DNA from: Chenopodium formosanum
Taxonomy: Eukaryota; Streptophyta; Magnoliopsida; Caryophyllales; Amaranthaceae
Direction: 5' to 3'
Length of the DNA: 64,000 bases
Assembly (NCBI GenBank): GCA_024500155.1
Contig: CM044872.1
Location: forward strand, 55,247,460 to 55,311,459
Part shown: piece by piece, positions 63,075 through 64,000 of the stretch
How the letters are laid out: every line of letters starts with the position of its first letter
Numbering within the stretch: position 1 is the first letter of the stretch
Translations under genes and position numbers: made by a program
Notes under the pieces: model-generated
Database searches by the model: none
What the model was told of the DNA's origin: nothing
Seen by the model: only the letters and a program-made list of their open reading frames with translations

Positions 63075-63570
63075 ATGAAGATCATACGAATTAAACAAAT
63101 TCAACTTGTTGATTTCGTTATTTAATGTGATTTTTTTTCGAATTATTCAACTGTTATTTTAATTTTTATCAAAAATATGAATTTATATACTCGTAATATT
63201 AATCCAGTAATAAATATCGATGATTTATAGAATGAATTGAGTATATTGTATTCTGTTTTCTTTTGTTGTAGGTGTTGTTGCCTCTACCATGATTTTGAGA
63301 TTGATTTTATTTATTTATTTATTTTTGTGTGTATATTTGACTCTTCATGCTAGCGGAATTTAGGTGCTATTAAGTATTATTGGCTTCAATAAAATGTATT
63401 GTATGAATGTATGATTAGACTATTAACAAAGTGTTTTGTATAAACTAATTTTTGCATACCCAAATGTTTTTTAAACCCCTAAAAATATAGATATGTATTA
63501 GTTGATTAGGGCCCAATTTTTAAGTTCGCCCATAGGCCACAAAATTCTCAGAAACGGGCCTGCCAATTGA

Positions 63571-64000
63571 TATACTTAATTAATGTTTATGACTTACGAG
63601 TACAGAGTAATATTCATAAACATATCGATAGATATATGTCTAGTCTTACTCTAATGATCTAAGCAAATCAATGGCTACTGATAAATTAGTGCTACTCGTA
63701 GTTGGTGTCTAGATCTTTCAACGTGCTGGAATAATGAACCTACTATGTCATACGTCATCGACAAACGTGAATAATGGTGTAATTTAATTGGGAAAATATT
63801 GATTCAACGTGAATCCATACAACGCTATGAAATCTTGATATTTGTTTGCTTATACCGACACACCAAATTAAATGACGATCTAATATTATTATGAACATGA
63901 CTTGTGTCAGTGTTGGGGTTTTACTCGAAATACGTTGTAGTGTTGATAATTCTTTCGTGTACCAACTCAACAACTTTTAATACTCCGTATTATTTAATAC
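63571..64000. other. right-edge intergenic DNA
   Basis: AT-rich, no conserved frame or repeat boundary seen before the window ends. Confidence 0.45.

Overview
This window is nuclear DNA of a flowering plant. Genes are split by AT-rich introns with GT..AG borders, all recognisable products are plant nuclear proteins, and the gaps are packed with plant-type DNA transposons (MULE, hAT, Stowaway/mariner, Helitron), tRNA-derived SINEs and poly-A/T tails. Protein and repeat style suggest a eudicot, perhaps Caryophyllales/Amaranthaceae (spinach, beet or quinoa relatives). That placement is an inference I could not test.

Layout, left to right. 1-1.9 kb: hAT-type MITE and a short Helitron. 1.9-9.0 kb (+): B3-domain transcription factor, apparently broken by a frameshift in the B3 domain, with a Stowaway MITE split by a hAT insertion in its long second intron. 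10.0-12.3 kb (+): ENY2 (SAGA/TREX-2 subunit). 14.1-17.4 kb (-): DCD-domain N-rich protein (NRP type). 17.4-24 kb: repeat-rich, with a SINE, a hAT-like MITE, a Stowaway MITE and two foldback MULEs side by side. 24-31 kb (+): VIP2/NOT2 subunit of CCR4-NOT. 32.4-33.7 kb: two tandem Helitrons. 34.1-37.6 kb (+): TOM20. 38.7-42.8 kb (+): YrdC/Sua5-fold protein with an in-frame stop in its presumed transit-peptide exon. 43.6-44.6 kb (-): intronless ribonucleotide reductase small subunit. 45.8-47.2 kb: Pack-MULE carrying a terpene synthase exon. 47.7-48.6 kb: large Stowaway-like element. 48.8-54.0 kb (+): conserved plant protein of unknown function. 54.4 kb (+): tRNA-Leu(AAG). 54.8-55.9 kb (-): DUF579 methyltransferase. 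56.3-61.5 kb: complete mariner-like element. 61.8-63.6 kb: SINE, and a hAT element holding a Helitron and a long (TA)n tract.

The host genes are unrelated housekeeping or regulatory genes (transcription, mRNA export and decay, mitochondrial import, dNTP supply, wall polysaccharide methylation) and do not form a pathway. The most notable structure is the 5.2-kb mariner-like element. It has matching TIRs, a TA target duplication and an intact DD39D transposase, plus a second, convergent, spliced-looking gene on the opposite strand encoding an unrecognised Ser/Pro/Lys-rich, Cys-containing protein.
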